A stretch of DNA of 64,000 nt from Pedobacter frigiditerrae (GTDB taxonomy: Bacteria; Bacteroidota; Bacteroidia; Sphingobacteriales; Sphingobacteriaceae). Under the pieces are notes generated by a model that had not been told where the DNA came from, did no database searches, and saw only the letters and a list, made by a program, of their open reading frames with translations. Shown one piece after another: positions 16,185 through 26,643 of this stretch; within the stretch, counting starts at the first letter, position 1, and the number at the start of each line of letters is the position of its first letter. The stretch lies in contig NZ_SJSK01000002.1 in the NCBI RefSeq assembly GCF_004331645.1, forward strand, positions 992,001-1,056,000, written 5' to 3'. Position numbers and translations under genes: made by a program.

Positions 16185-16649
16185 TTACCCTGCAACAATG
16201 GCTTTAATTTTCTCAAAATCTGGCAAATCTCCTGCAGATTCTAATACTTCTGCATAAGTAATTACACCTTCTTCATTTATAACGAAGGCTGCTCTTTTAG
16301 AAACACCTTTTAAATTGAATACAAACTCATCATAAAAAGCACCATAAGCTTTAGAGGCATCTTTATTGAAATCTGATAATAAAGGGAACTGATAAGATTG
16401 GTCTTCCTTAAATTTAGCCAATGTAAATGGAGAATCAACTGAAATGCCAACAACTGCAGCATTCATACCTTCGTAATAACCAAAGCTATCTCTCATGGTA
16501 CAAAGTTGCGTGGTACAGGTACCTGTAAAGGCCATCGGAAAAAAGTGAACCACTAATTTCTGGCCTTTATAATCTGCTAACGAAACTTCTTTTAGTTCTG
16601 AACTAAATAATTTAAAATCTGGGGCTTTATCGCCTACTTGTAGTGACAT
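16185..16649 (-). CDS. Peroxiredoxin (AhpE/Bcp-like)
   Basis: A 154-residue thioredoxin-fold peroxidase that reduces hydroperoxides in the cytoplasm. The active-site block FPMAFTGTCTTQLCTMRD gives the peroxidatic Cys45 in the T-x-x-C context, with a nearby Cys50 that could act as resolving residue. VGISVDSPFTLAKFKED and AFVINEEGVI are further family blocks. The arrangement P-x-x-F-T-x-x-C-x-x-x-x-C resembles AhpE-type proteins more than typical 2-Cys AhpC. The start MSLQVGDKAPDF is standard. Upstream lies a repeat stretch (ACGAAAGACGATAAACGAAA words). Confidence 0.92.
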   Translation of the reverse strand: MSLQVGDKAPDFKLFSSELKEVSLADYKGQKLVVHFFPMAFTGTCTTQLCTMRDSFGYYEGMNAAVVGISVDSPFTLAKFKEDQSYQFPLLSDFNKDASKAYGAFYDEFVFNLKGVSKRAAFVINEEGVITYAEVLESAGDLPDFEKIKAIVAG

Positions 16650-16746
16650 ATTTTTTTGGTTAACTGTTGAAATTGGTTAAATGGTTAATTGTTGTTCTTT
16701 ATAAAAAACGAAAGACGATAAACGAAAAACGACAGACGAAAATAGA

Positions 16747-17664
16747 CTATTGACCCCCGACTAAGGACTTCATCTGTCTATCCATTATTTCTATTCCTTC
16801 TTCAAAGCTATGCGGATGATAATTTAATTCAGTCATTGCTTTGTCTAAAATAAAACCAGTTTTTAAAGGTCTCTTGGCGGCTTGATTTAAGGTGGCTGCG
16901 CTAACCTCATTAATCAAGCTTTTATCCAATTTATAAAAATCGGCCACTCTGTAAACCAATTCCACCACACTCATCATGTCCTTTCCAGAAATATGGAATA
17001 TGCCTTGAGCTTCCGTCTCAACCGCTAACAAACAGGCGTCTGCTAAATCTTCTGCAAAGGTTGGCATTCGGTATTGGTTGTTTACTATATTAAGTGGATT
17101 TCCCTTTTCTAATGCACTCTTTGCCCAAAGCACAATATTACTTCTACTCATGTCACTTACTATTCCGTACACTAAGATGGTACGTAATATTGCGCATTTA
17201 GCATTTGATGTTATTACTAACTCTTCTGCCTGCAGTTTAGTTTCTCCATAATAACTTACCGGATTAGGCTTTGCGGCTTCATCATAAGGCCCGTCTGCAC
17301 CATCAAACACAAAATCGGTAGATAAATGGATAAAATGGATGTTAAATTCTTCACAAAGTGAAACTAAAGTTTGTGTTGCGATTACATTCAATTGATAGGC
17401 TGCTTCTCTTTCTATATGACAGGTATCCACATTGGTCATTGCCGCGGTATGAATAATGCCATCGGGTTTATATTGCTCAATAACGGTTCTTACTTGAATA
17501 GGATTTAAGATATCCATCTCCGCATAAACATACCCATCATTAAAAGGAAAACGATCTGCTCCTTTCGAAGTGGCAATCAGATTTACACATTTCTCTATTC
17601 TAATTTTCTCTGTTATTTTCTGACCTAAGAGCCCATTTGAGCCTGTAACTAATATGGTTTTCAT
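16747..17664 (-). CDS. RmlD-like sugar-nucleotide reductase (SDR)
   Basis: A 305-residue extended short-chain dehydrogenase of the RmlD (dTDP-4-dehydrorhamnose reductase) group. The NAD(P)-binding GSNGLLG is at 8-14, HTAAMTNVDTCH near 72, and the catalytic YxxxK in YYGETKLQAEEL near 138. It lacks linkage to rmlA, rmlB or rmlC here, so true dTDP-rhamnose synthesis cannot be assumed; many members of this group in Bacteroidota act on other or unknown substrates. The gene is divergent from atpD, with about 150 bp between the starts. Confidence 0.85.
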   Translation of the reverse strand: MKTILVTGSNGLLGQKITEKIRIEKCVNLIATSKGADRFPFNDGYVYAEMDILNPIQVRTVIEQYKPDGIIHTAAMTNVDTCHIEREAAYQLNVIATQTLVSLCEEFNIHFIHLSTDFVFDGADGPYDEAAKPNPVSYYGETKLQAEELVITSNAKCAILRTILVYGIVSDMSRSNIVLWAKSALEKGNPLNIVNNQYRMPTFAEDLADACLLAVETEAQGIFHISGKDMMSVVELVYRVADFYKLDKSLINEVSAATLNQAAKRPLKTGFILDKAMTELNYHPHSFEEGIEIMDRQMKSLVGGQ

Positions 17665-17737
17665 ACTTGCTAAAATATCAATAAATAAACTGTGGAAAAA
17701 CTTTTAATTTATATATAAAATTTTACCGAAAAACTCT

Positions 17738-17745
17738 TAGCTTTG
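17738..17745 (+). promoter_or_regulatory. Putative -7 element for atpDC
   Basis: TAGCTTTG matches the Bacteroidota -7 consensus TAnnTTTG and lies about 70 bp before the atpD start. A good -33 TTTG is not seen at the usual spacing; the upstream DNA is A/T-rich. Confidence 0.45.
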
Positions 17746-17797
17746 CAGACCGAAATACAAGCGTTGAAAAACGCCTTTAACATTTTGATTTTTATAA

Positions 17798-19318
<1,521 letters not shown>

Positions 19319-19432
19319 TATATAGTAGTTAGTACTTAGTATAGAGATATTATCTTGCCTAAGTACTAATTTATTAAATTCATTTAGTGGATTAGTCTAA
19401 CTACTAACTACTAAATACTAACTACTAAAAGT

Positions 19433-19678
19433 ATGACTTTAGAAATATTAACTCCAGATAAAAAAGTTTTCGAAGGCGATGTAACTGCGGTTACCGTTCC
19501 AGGAACTTTAGGTTCTTTTCAAATTTTGAAAGACCACGCTCCTATTATCTCTACTTTAGAAGATGGTCCGGTAATTATTAAAGGAAGCACAGGCGAAGAA
19601 ATCTTTAACATTAAAGGTGGCGTTGTTGAGGTTCTGGATAATAAAATAATCGTATTAGCAGAAGCAGTAGTAGCTTAA
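19433..19678 (+). CDS. atpC: F0F1 ATP synthase subunit epsilon
   Basis: An 81-residue beta-sandwich domain of the epsilon subunit, beginning LEILTPDKKVFEGDVTAVTVPGTLGSFQIL. The C-terminal two-helix regulatory domain found in E. coli epsilon (about 135 residues) is absent; the short form is usual for Bacteroidota. It follows atpD after 114 bp filled with CTAACTACTAAATACTAACT-type repeats and is followed by a terminator. Confidence 0.95.
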   Translation: MTLEILTPDKKVFEGDVTAVTVPGTLGSFQILKDHAPIISTLEDGPVIIKGSTGEEIFNIKGGVVEVLDNKIIVLAEAVVA

Positions 19679-19696
19679 GCTTTTACAAAACGTTTC

Positions 19697-19732
19697 AAAA
19701 GCCTTCTCGAATTTCGGGGAGGCTTTTTTGTT
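19697..19732 (+). terminator. Terminator of atpDC
   Basis: AAAAGCC (19697-19703) pairs with GGCTTTT (19721-19727), with further CTTCTCGAA/TTCGGGGAG pairing inside the loop, and a T-tract follows. It lies 18 bp after the atpC stop. Confidence 0.85.
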
Positions 19733-20337
19733 ATACCTCATTTTTAAAACAATATAAGAAATAACTGCCTGCGGCAGGCAGGTTAGGTTGTTGGTTTAAC
19801 TGCAAAGAGGCAAAGAGCGCAAAGTTTTTTTTATTTTTGCCATTAACTTTTATACTGTTGATTATAAATTTCTTAAGGTGCTCTAACCTGCCGGCATAAA
19901 CCTTATCCCTTTGCATTGATCCTAGCGTTTGCAATTATAGCCAAGTAATTAATAAAAAAAGAAGGGGAAATAAGAAGGTATTTCTTTTCATAATTAACTT
20001 ATCGAATACCCATAATAAGGCAACCCCTGAGAGGAAAGCCCGTATTAATTTATCCTTGACAGACATCATTTTCTTATATACCACAAGATACCCGATATGG
20101 TAAAGGTGCTAACCTATAAAGTTGTTATTATGAAGTAGGCTAACTAAAAATCTGTTAGGAAATTAGCGCTTCTAAAAAATGAATTCTTAAGCAGTTTTTT
20201 TATTGTTTTTTCAATTTCACGCCGAAAATCGGCAAATTACAATGCAAGCATAATAAACAGACCGAATACCGTTTTCATATTTAGTCTACACCTTGCCACG
20301 GTATCAATTGCACAACCTATTAATATCAATATTATAT
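19733..20337. other. Gene-free stretch between atpC and the ilv leader
   Basis: About 600 bp without a convincing gene. It has CTGCCTGCGGCAGGCAGG near 19767, then a GCAAAGAGGCAAAGAGCGCAAAG tract that recurs near 51780, and further A/T-rich DNA with a small GCCGAAAATCGGC hairpin near 20222. The remainder shows no structure I can name. Confidence 0.55.
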
Positions 20338-20370
20338 TTTGATATATTTAATAAATCAGAATTAAATTTT
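20338..20370 (+). promoter_or_regulatory. Putative promoter of the ilv-leu supercluster
   Basis: TTTG at 20338-20341 and TAAATTTT at 20363-20370 (7 of 8 matches to TAnnTTTG) are 21 bp apart, within the Bacteroidota range. Transcription would start near 20377, about 60 nt before the leader peptide. The region is very A/T-rich, so chance matches are likely. Confidence 0.35.
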
Positions 20371-20438
20371 TTTTAATTTATTTTGCAATAAGCCTTGCTA
20401 GTTTCTGAACTAAAAACTAAATTGGTTTTTATAAAACA

Positions 20439-20561
20439 ATGACAATGTACAACCCAAGAATTTTAACTTTAAGTATTACAAATAGAGCAGACTACACGTC
20501 TACTTTATATGTCATTCTTATTATTATTCTGCTACTAAGTAAGCAGCCGGGGACGTTATAG
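20439..20561 (+). CDS. ilvL: ilv leader peptide (attenuation)
   Basis: A 40-codon open frame from ATG 20439 to TAG 20559-20561. Codons 25-33 read Val-Ile-Leu-Ile-Ile-Ile-Leu-Leu-Leu, and further Ile and Leu codons lie at 8, 9, 11, 13 and 23. A run of all three branched-chain amino acids just before a biosynthetic operon is the hallmark of a translating leader that senses charged tRNA-Ile, -Leu and -Val. The stop codon lies a few bases after the 5' arm of a predicted antiterminator and about 30 bp before a terminator hairpin. No Shine-Dalgarno is visible, as usual here. The name ilvL is by analogy with enterobacteria, not by homology. Confidence 0.85.
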   Translation: MTMYNPRILTLSITNRADYTSTLYVILIIILLLSKQPGTL

Positions 20562-20624
20562 AATGATTATTTAATACTCACAATATACCTAAAGCGTCCC
20601 AATCAAAAGGGACGCTTTTTTTAA
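20549..20624 (+). promoter_or_regulatory. ilv attenuator: antiterminator and intrinsic terminator
   Basis: Terminator: AAAGCGTCCC (20591-20600), loop AATCAAAA, GGGACGCTTT (20609-20618), then a T-tract, ending 10 bp before ilvE. Antiterminator: GGGACGTT (20550-20557) can pair with AGCGTCCC (20593-20600), removing the 5' arm of the terminator. A ribosome stalled in the Ile/Leu/Val codons leaves 20550-20557 free, so the antiterminator forms. One that reaches the stop at 20559 covers it, so the terminator forms and transcription ends. The pairings are seen in the sequence; the mechanism is inferred from known attenuators. Confidence 0.85.
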
Positions 20625-20634
20625 ATAAGAAAAA

Positions 20635-21525
20635 ATGGAATATTATAACTCAAAAACGGTGATTTATTTAGACGGTGAGTTTGTTAAGGCACAAGATGCT
20701 AAAACAGATTTATACGGACAATCGCTACATTATGGTTATGCAGCATTTGAAGGCATAAGAGCTTACAAAACACATAATGCAACTAGGGTTTTCAAAATCA
20801 AAGAACATTACGATAGACTGCAGCGCTCATGTGAGCTAATGCATATTCCTTTCCCATGGGATAAAAACGAGTTAATTAAACAGACTTACAGATTGTTGGA
20901 AATCAATAATTTTAAGGATGCTTATATCCGTCCATTGGTTTATTGCCCACCAAGTATGTCATTGGTTGCACCAACTGAATCATCAATTATGATTTGTGCT
21001 TGGGATTGGGCTTCTTATTTTGGAGACAAAAAATTAAAGGTTTGTATTTCTAGCTATCAAAGACCTAATCCCAAATCAACCTATGTTGAAGCAAAGGCTA
21101 GTGGGCATTATGTAAATTCTATTTTAGCTACAACCGAAGCTAAAAGTAAAGGATTTGATGAAGCATTGCTTTTAGACATGAACGAAAATGTAGCTGAAGC
21201 TCCAGGTGCAAATATTTTCATAGAAAAGGATGGCAAATTATATACACCTGCTTTAGGGCACATTTTAGCAGGAATTACTCGTGCAACGGTAATTGAACTT
21301 TGTAAAGTATTAGATATAGAAGTAATTGAAAAAGCAATTAGTGTAGATGAATTGAAAGCTGCAGATAGTGTTTTCTTTTGCGGTACAGCAGCAGAAATTG
21401 TAGGCGTACATACCATAGATGATGTGGTTTTTAGACAAAGATGGAATGACAGCATCGGTTGCACTATCCAAAGAGCCTATAAAAATCTAGTGCTCGAAAA
21501 AGTAAATTATGAAGTAATAATATAG
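20635..21525 (+). CDS. ilvE: Branched-chain amino acid aminotransferase
   Basis: A 296-residue class IV PLP aminotransferase making Val, Leu and Ile from their 2-oxo acids. The PLP lysine is K154 in EAKASGHYVNSIL. Other family blocks are HYGYAAFEGIRAY near 32, EALLLDMNENVAEAPGANIF near 184, and the phosphate-contact ILAGITRATVIELC near 217. The start ATG at 20635 lies directly behind the attenuator terminator, so it is the first structural gene under its control. D-amino acid transaminase or ADC lyase are related folds, but context settles the call. Confidence 0.95.
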   Translation: MEYYNSKTVIYLDGEFVKAQDAKTDLYGQSLHYGYAAFEGIRAYKTHNATRVFKIKEHYDRLQRSCELMHIPFPWDKNELIKQTYRLLEINNFKDAYIRPLVYCPPSMSLVAPTESSIMICAWDWASYFGDKKLKVCISSYQRPNPKSTYVEAKASGHYVNSILATTEAKSKGFDEALLLDMNENVAEAPGANIFIEKDGKLYTPALGHILAGITRATVIELCKVLDIEVIEKAISVDELKAADSVFFCGTAAEIVGVHTIDDVVFRQRWNDSIGCTIQRAYKNLVLEKVNYEVII

Positions 21526-21608
21526 ATGTGAGTATTGAGAAGTGAGATATGAGATAGGTTGCCTAGCAACATTATAACCTTTAAACATTACAACCTTACA
21601 ACAACCAA

Positions 21609-23291
21609 ATGAACGAAATCAACAAATACAGTAAAACATTTACACAAGACCCAACCCAACCAGCAGCACAAGCCATGCTTTACGGCATTGGATTAACTGA
21701 CGACGATATGCGCAAAGCCCAAGTTGGTATTGCAAGTATGGGTTATGATGGCAACACTTGTAACATGCACCTTAATGATTTAGCAGCGGATGTTAAAAAA
21801 GGTGTTTGGAAAAATGATTTGGTGGGTTTGGTTTTCAATACCATTGGTGTAAGCGATGGAATGAGCAATGGCACCGACGGTATGCGGTATTCATTAGTTA
21901 GCCGTGATGTAATTGCAGATAGTATTGAAACCATTTGTGGTGGACAATATTATGATGGTATTATTTCAATTCCTGGTTGCGATAAAAATATGCCCGGTGC
22001 TATTATGGCTATGGCTCGTTTAGACCGCCCATCAATTATGGTTTATGGCGGAACAATTGCCCCAGGCCATTATAAAGGTGAAGAATTAAACATCGTTTCT
22101 GCTTTTGAAGCATTGGGACAAAAAATATGTGGAAATCTTTCTGAGGAAGATTATCAAGGAATCATTAAACATACTTGTCCGGGTGCTGGTGCTTGTGGTG
22201 GTATGTATACTGCAAATACCATGGCATCTGCTATTGAGGCTTTAGGAATGAGCTTACCTTATTCTTCTTCAAATCCAGCTATTAGTGAAGAGAAAAAACA
22301 AGAGTGCTTAGATGCAGGAAAGTATATCAAGATCTTATTAGAAAAAGATATCAAACCAAGTGATATTATGACGAGAAAAGCATTTGAGAATGCGATTCGT
22401 TCTATTATCATATTGGGTGGAAGTACAAATGCGGTGTTGCACTTTATTGCAATGGGTAAAGCTATCAGTGTGGAAATTACACAAGATGACTTCCAAAAAA
22501 TGAGTGATGTAACTCCAGTACTTGCCGACTTTAAACCAAGTGGAAAATATTTGATGCAGGATTTGCACCAATATGGAGGTATCCCTGCAGTATTGAAATA
22601 TTTGTTAGACGAAGGTTTATTACACGGTGATTGCTTAACTGTAACCGGAAAAACTGTAGCTGAAAACTTGGCTGATGTGAAATCGATTATGGATTACGAC
22701 CAAAAGATTATCCATAAACTAAATGATCCAATAAAGGCAACTGGTCACTTGCAAATTTTATACGGAAACTTAGCTGAAAAAGGTTCAGTGGCCAAAATCT
22801 CTGGTAAAGAAGGAGAGAAATTTGAAGGACCGGCACGTGTATTTGATGGGGAGCATGATTTAATTGCAGGTATTTCTAGCGGTCGCGTTCAGCCTGGTGA
22901 TGTAATCGTTATTAAGAATTCTGGTCCTGTTGGCGCTCCAGGTATGCCAGAAATGTTAAAGCCAACCTCAGCAATTATTGGCGCTGGGTTAGGAAAATCC
23001 GTTGCCTTAATTACCGATGGCCGTTTTTCTGGAGGCACACACGGTTTTGTGGTTGGCCACATTACGCCAGAATCTTACAAAGGTGGCTTAATTGGCTTGG
23101 TTGAAGATGAAGATAGAATTTTAATCGACGCAGTGAATAACATCATTAGCTTACAAGTTAGCGAGGAAGTTATTGCTGAACGAAGAAAAAAATATGTTCA
23201 GCCTGCATTAAAGGTTACAAAAGGAGTTTTATATAAATATGCTAAAACAGTATCAGACGCAGCTAGCGGTTGTGTAACTGATGAATATTAA
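21609..23291 (+). CDS. ilvD: Dihydroxy-acid dehydratase
   Basis: A 560-residue iron-sulfur enzyme that dehydrates 2,3-dihydroxy-isovalerate or -methylvalerate to the 2-oxo acid, the third common step of Val/Ile synthesis. Cluster-type cysteines occur in NTCNMH near 51, GCDKNMPG near 122 and [11 protein letters not shown] near 194. The C-terminal [20 protein letters not shown] block is intact. Length is normal. It follows ilvE after 83 bp with AGATATGAGAT and ACATTACAACC repeat words. Confidence 0.97.
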   Translation: MNEINKYSKTFTQDPTQPAAQAMLYGIGLTDDDMRKAQVGIASMGYDGNTCNMHLNDLAADVKKGVWKNDLVGLVFNTIGVSDGMSNGTDGMRYSLVSRDVIADSIETICGGQYYDGIISIPGCDKNMPGAIMAMARLDRPSIMVYGGTIAPGHYKGEELNIVSAFEALGQKICGNLSEEDYQGIIKHTCPGAGACGGMYTANTMASAIEALGMSLPYSSSNPAISEEKKQECLDAGKYIKILLEKDIKPSDIMTRKAFENAIRSIIILGGSTNAVLHFIAMGKAISVEITQDDFQKMSDVTPVLADFKPSGKYLMQDLHQYGGIPAVLKYLLDEGLLHGDCLTVTGKTVAENLADVKSIMDYDQKIIHKLNDPIKATGHLQILYGNLAEKGSVAKISGKEGEKFEGPARVFDGEHDLIAGISSGRVQPGDVIVIKNSGPVGAPGMPEMLKPTSAIIGAGLGKSVALITDGRFSGGTHGFVVGHITPESYKGGLIGLVEDEDRILIDAVNNIISLQVSEEVIAERRKKYVQPALKVTKGVLYKYAKTVSDAASGCVTDEY

Positions 23292-23337
23292 ATTTTAAGT
23301 CATCCCGACAATAAATTAATATTTAAACGAGAACTAT

Positions 23338-23907
23338 ATGCAAATTATTAAAAGCATTGAAAGTAGAATTTATGTAATTCGGGGTGAAAGAGTAATGTTA
23401 GATTTTGATTTAGCATCACTTTATGAAGTTGAAACAAGAGTATTAAATCAAGCAGTAAAGCGTAACATACAGCGTTTTCCAGAAGATTTTATGTTTCAAT
23501 TAACAAAAGAAGAGTTTGAAAACAATAAACAAAACTTGTCATCACAAATTGTGACGACAAACGAATCAAACTTGATATCACAATTTGTGACATCAAGTTA
23601 TGGAGGCACTAGAAAATTGCCATATGCTTTTACAGAACAAGGTATAGCTATGTTAAGTGGTGTTTTAAAAAGTGAAAAGGCAATTAATATGAACATTGCT
23701 ATTATGAGAGCTTTTGTATCCGTTCGGAAGATTTTGCTTAAGCAAAGCAATATTAATGAACAGTTACTAGAAATTAAAGAGCGTCTTGGAGAGCATGATG
23801 TTCAATTAAATGAGCTTTATGATGCAATGGACAATATGCTAGATGAAAAAATTGCTCAATTGAAGTGGAAAGACAGAGAGAGAATTGGGTTTAAAATAAA
23901 AGAATAG
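23338..23907 (+). CDS. ORF6N-domain protein
   Basis: A 189-residue protein with an N-terminal ORF6N DNA-binding domain. It shows IESRIYVIRGERVMLDFDLASLYEVETRVLNQAVKRNIQRFPEDFMFQL-like text, which is the core signature of this family, followed by YAFTEQGIAMLSGVLKSEKAINMNIAIMRAFV. The C-terminus (about 135-185) is a charged, probably coiled-coil stretch. Such proteins occur in phages and mobile or accessory islands and are often of unknown role. Here it sits in the same direction inside the ilv cluster, 46 bp after ilvD and 22 bp before ilvB. No other phage gene or flanking repeat is seen. Co-transcription with ilv genes is likely; a role in their control is speculation. Confidence 0.9.
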   Translation: MQIIKSIESRIYVIRGERVMLDFDLASLYEVETRVLNQAVKRNIQRFPEDFMFQLTKEEFENNKQNLSSQIVTTNESNLISQFVTSSYGGTRKLPYAFTEQGIAMLSGVLKSEKAINMNIAIMRAFVSVRKILLKQSNINEQLLEIKERLGEHDVQLNELYDAMDNMLDEKIAQLKWKDRERIGFKIKE

Positions 23908-23929
23908 TACAACGAGTAAAGATATAATT

Positions 23930-25678
23930 ATGGATACTGCACAAGAAACAATACAAAAACCCGAGGCAAAAGCAGAAACTAAAACTTTTGTAGAAGTTAC
24001 AGGCTCTGTAGCCTTATTAGAAGGATTAATTGCTGAAGGAACTGATGTCATTTTTGGATATCCAGGTGGTGCAATTATGCCAATTTACGATGCGCTTTAC
24101 GATTATAAAGAAAAGCTTAACCATATTTTAGTACGTCATGAGCAAGGTGGTATTCATGCTGGTCAAGGTTATGCTCGTAGCTCGGGCAAAGTTGGTGTGG
24201 TTTTCGCTACTAGTGGCCCAGGCGCAACCAATTTAGTAACTGGTTTAGCAGATGCTCAAATAGATAGCACTCCCCTAGTTTGTATTACAGGACAAGTTTT
24301 CGCACACCTTTTAGGTACCGATGCTTTTCAAGAAACCGATGTAATTAACATTACTACCCCAGTTACCAAATGGAATTATCAAGTTACTGATGCTAAAGAA
24401 ATACCTAGTGTTTTAGCTAAAGCATTTTACATTGCTCGTACTGGCAGGCCAGGTCCAGTTTTAATAGACATTACCAAAAATGCTCAGATGCAATTGTTTA
24501 ATTACGAGGGTTATATTCCTTGTAACCACATTCGCAGTTACAGACCAAAACCAATCATTCGTAATGAATATATTGTAGAAGCTGCCAAATTAATTAACTC
24601 AGCTAAAAAACCATTTATCTTGTTTGGCCAAGGTGTTTTATTGGGCAAGGCCGAAGAAGAATTTCAAGCTTTTGTAGAAAAAAGTGGCATTCCGGCAGCT
24701 TGGACAATTTTAGGTGCAGGCGCAATTCCAACTGACCATGAATTAAACGTAGGGATGTTAGGTATGCATGGTAACTACGGACCAAACGTTTTAACAAATG
24801 AATGTGATGTATTAATTGCAATAGGGATGCGTTTTGACGACCGAGTAACTGGTCGCTTAGATAAATATGCAAAACAAGCCAAGTTGGTTCATTTAGATAT
24901 TGACCCAGCTGAAATTGATAAAAATGTAAAAGCAACCGTACCAGTTTGGGGAGATTGTAAAGATACTTTACCTCTTTTAACTGAGCTAGTTGATGAGAAA
25001 AAACATACTGAATGGTTAGCTAAGTTTAGAGAATATACCAAAGCTGAAGTTGATGCTGTTATTGAAGCAGAGCTAAACCCAACTGGTGATGAATTGACCA
25101 TGGGTGAAGTAATTAACCAATTAAATATTTTAACTAAAGGTGAAGCGATAATCGTGACTGATGTTGGTCAGCACCAAATGGTTGCTTGTCGTTATGCTAA
25201 GTTTAACAATACGCGTAGTAATGTAACTAGTGGTGGATTAGGCACTATGGGTTTTGGTTTGCCAGCTGCAATTGGTGCAAAATATGGTGCTCCAGATAAA
25301 ACAGTTGTAGCTGTTATTGGCGATGGCGGTTTCCAAATGACTTTACAAGAATTAGGCACTATCATGCAATTTGGTGCTGATGTGAAAATTATGATTTTAA
25401 ACAATCGTTTCTTAGGAATGGTTCGTCAGTGGCAAGAATTATTTAATGAGAAACGCTATTCTTTTGTAGATATTACTAGTCCTGATTTTGTTAAACTAGC
25501 AGATTCTTATTACATCGCTGCCAAGAGAGTTTCAGACCGCGATGATTTAGTAAGCTCGTTAGTAGAAATGCTTAACTATAAAGGCTCGTACTTATTAGAG
25601 GTAATGGTAACAAAAGAAAATAATGTTTTTCCGATGGTACCGCAAGGTTGTAGTGTAAGTGAAATTAGATTAAAATAA
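23930..25678 (+). CDS. ilvB: Acetolactate synthase, large subunit
   Basis: The 582-residue ThDP-dependent catalytic subunit of acetohydroxyacid synthase. The catalytic Glu lies in LVRHEQGGIHAGQGYAR near residue 63. FAD/CoA-like middle-domain blocks follow, and the ThDP motif GDGGFQMTLQELGTIMQFGADVKIMILNN is near 464. The N-terminal 20 residues are an extra polar tail before VEVTGSVALLEGLIAEG. It condenses pyruvate with pyruvate or 2-oxobutyrate and works with the ilvN product 47 bp downstream. The gap holds CCCCCCAACCCCCTAAATGGG, a repeat word of this genome. Confidence 0.96.
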   Translation: MDTAQETIQKPEAKAETKTFVEVTGSVALLEGLIAEGTDVIFGYPGGAIMPIYDALYDYKEKLNHILVRHEQGGIHAGQGYARSSGKVGVVFATSGPGATNLVTGLADAQIDSTPLVCITGQVFAHLLGTDAFQETDVINITTPVTKWNYQVTDAKEIPSVLAKAFYIARTGRPGPVLIDITKNAQMQLFNYEGYIPCNHIRSYRPKPIIRNEYIVEAAKLINSAKKPFILFGQGVLLGKAEEEFQAFVEKSGIPAAWTILGAGAIPTDHELNVGMLGMHGNYGPNVLTNECDVLIAIGMRFDDRVTGRLDKYAKQAKLVHLDIDPAEIDKNVKATVPVWGDCKDTLPLLTELVDEKKHTEWLAKFREYTKAEVDAVIEAELNPTGDELTMGEVINQLNILTKGEAIIVTDVGQHQMVACRYAKFNNTRSNVTSGGLGTMGFGLPAAIGAKYGAPDKTVVAVIGDGGFQMTLQELGTIMQFGADVKIMILNNRFLGMVRQWQELFNEKRYSFVDITSPDFVKLADSYYIAAKRVSDRDDLVSSLVEMLNYKGSYLLEVMVTKENNVFPMVPQGCSVSEIRLK

Positions 25679-25725
25679 CCCCCCAACCCCCTAAATGGGA
25701 GTTTATAAAATAAAAAATTGTTACT

Positions 25726-26328
25726 ATGAGTACAGAAAACAATAAACAAGAATTTACGATAACCGTTTATACCGAAAATCAAATTGGCTTATTAAACAGG
25801 ATTGCGATTATTTTTTCGCGTAGGAAAATTAATATAGAAAGCTTAAATGTTTCTCCATCTGAAATTGAGCACATCCATCGTTTTAACATTGTTATTCACG
25901 AAACAGAAGATGTGGTAAGAAAACTGGGTCGTCAGATTGAAAAGCAAATTGAAGTTTTAAAGGTTTACTACAATACTAACGAAGATATCATTTGGCAAGA
26001 GATGGCGCTTTATAAAGTACCTACCGAAGAAATTGCTGAAAAGGTATTGGTAGAGCGCTTGCTGCGTGAACATGGTGCTCGTGTGGTAGTGATTAGAAAA
26101 GATTATACTGTTTTTGAAACCACTGGACACAGAGAAGAGACTGATAAATTAATAGAAGTTTTGCAGCCTCATGGCTTAATTGAGTTTGTACGTAGCGCAA
26201 GGGTTGCAATTATTAAGGACAGCGAGGGCTTTAATGCTAAACTAAGAGAATTTGAACGTGAAGAACCTGGCCAGGATGTGATTGAAAATGAGTACTTGGA
26301 TAAGGGACAGAAGGTTTTTACCATGTAG
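25726..26328 (+). CDS. ilvN: Acetolactate synthase, small regulatory subunit
   Basis: A 200-residue regulatory subunit. The N-terminal ACT domain (EFTITVYTENQIGLLNRIAIIFSRRKINIESLNVSPSE) binds the feedback inhibitor, usually valine. The second half resembles the C-terminal ALS small-subunit domain (ALYKVPTEEIAEKVLVERLLREHGARVVVIRKDYTVFETTGHREETDKLIEVL). It is slightly longer than E. coli IlvH and ends with an acidic tail. It follows ilvB directly, as expected for subunits of one enzyme. Confidence 0.95.
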   Translation: MSTENNKQEFTITVYTENQIGLLNRIAIIFSRRKINIESLNVSPSEIEHIHRFNIVIHETEDVVRKLGRQIEKQIEVLKVYYNTNEDIIWQEMALYKVPTEEIAEKVLVERLLREHGARVVVIRKDYTVFETTGHREETDKLIEVLQPHGLIEFVRSARVAIIKDSEGFNAKLREFEREEPGQDVIENEYLDKGQKVFTM

Positions 26329-26643
26329 AAAAGTATTTAGTAGTTAGTAATTAGTATCTAGATAGAGAAAGGCTAAAGACTAAAGCGAGATGCAGCATTT
26401 GAAACACAGACCGCTGTACAATAAACCCGATAGCAGTGGAAACAAATTTTTCATTTGTTGAAACGAACCTGCCTGCCGGCAGGTAGATAGCGGGACTGCA
26501 GCAGATAACAACTAAGACTTTCATTTTCAAAAAGACTAATGACCAAAGTTGAAGGTTTAAAGTTAAAACGAGAGACCAGAAACAAACAACGAAACAAAAC
26601 GATAAAGAAACTAGAAATCAACCAAAAAAATAGATAAAAAACA
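26329..26643. repeat. Gene-free repeat stretch between ilvN and ilvC
   Basis: It contains TTTAGTAGTTAGTAATTAG words, then CCCGATAGCAGTGGAAAC near 26428, CCTGCCTGCCGGCAGGTAG near 26470 and TAGCGGGACTGCAGCAG near 26489. After that comes an A-rich tract of ACGAAACAAAACGA words. No promoter or terminator is evident, so ilvC may still be read from upstream. Confidence 0.75.

Noticed and set aside
16747..17664. Naming the reductase rmlD
   Set aside because: No rmlA, rmlB or rmlC is adjacent and the group contains many proteins with other roles.
19731..19934. A 67-codon - strand frame after atpC
   Set aside because: It runs through repeat words (CAAAGAGCGCAAAG, GCCTGCGGCAGG) and has no recognisable features.
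23338..23907. Prophage remnant in the ilv cluster
   Set aside because: Only one ORF6N gene is present, with no integrase, no other phage gene and no attachment-like repeats.
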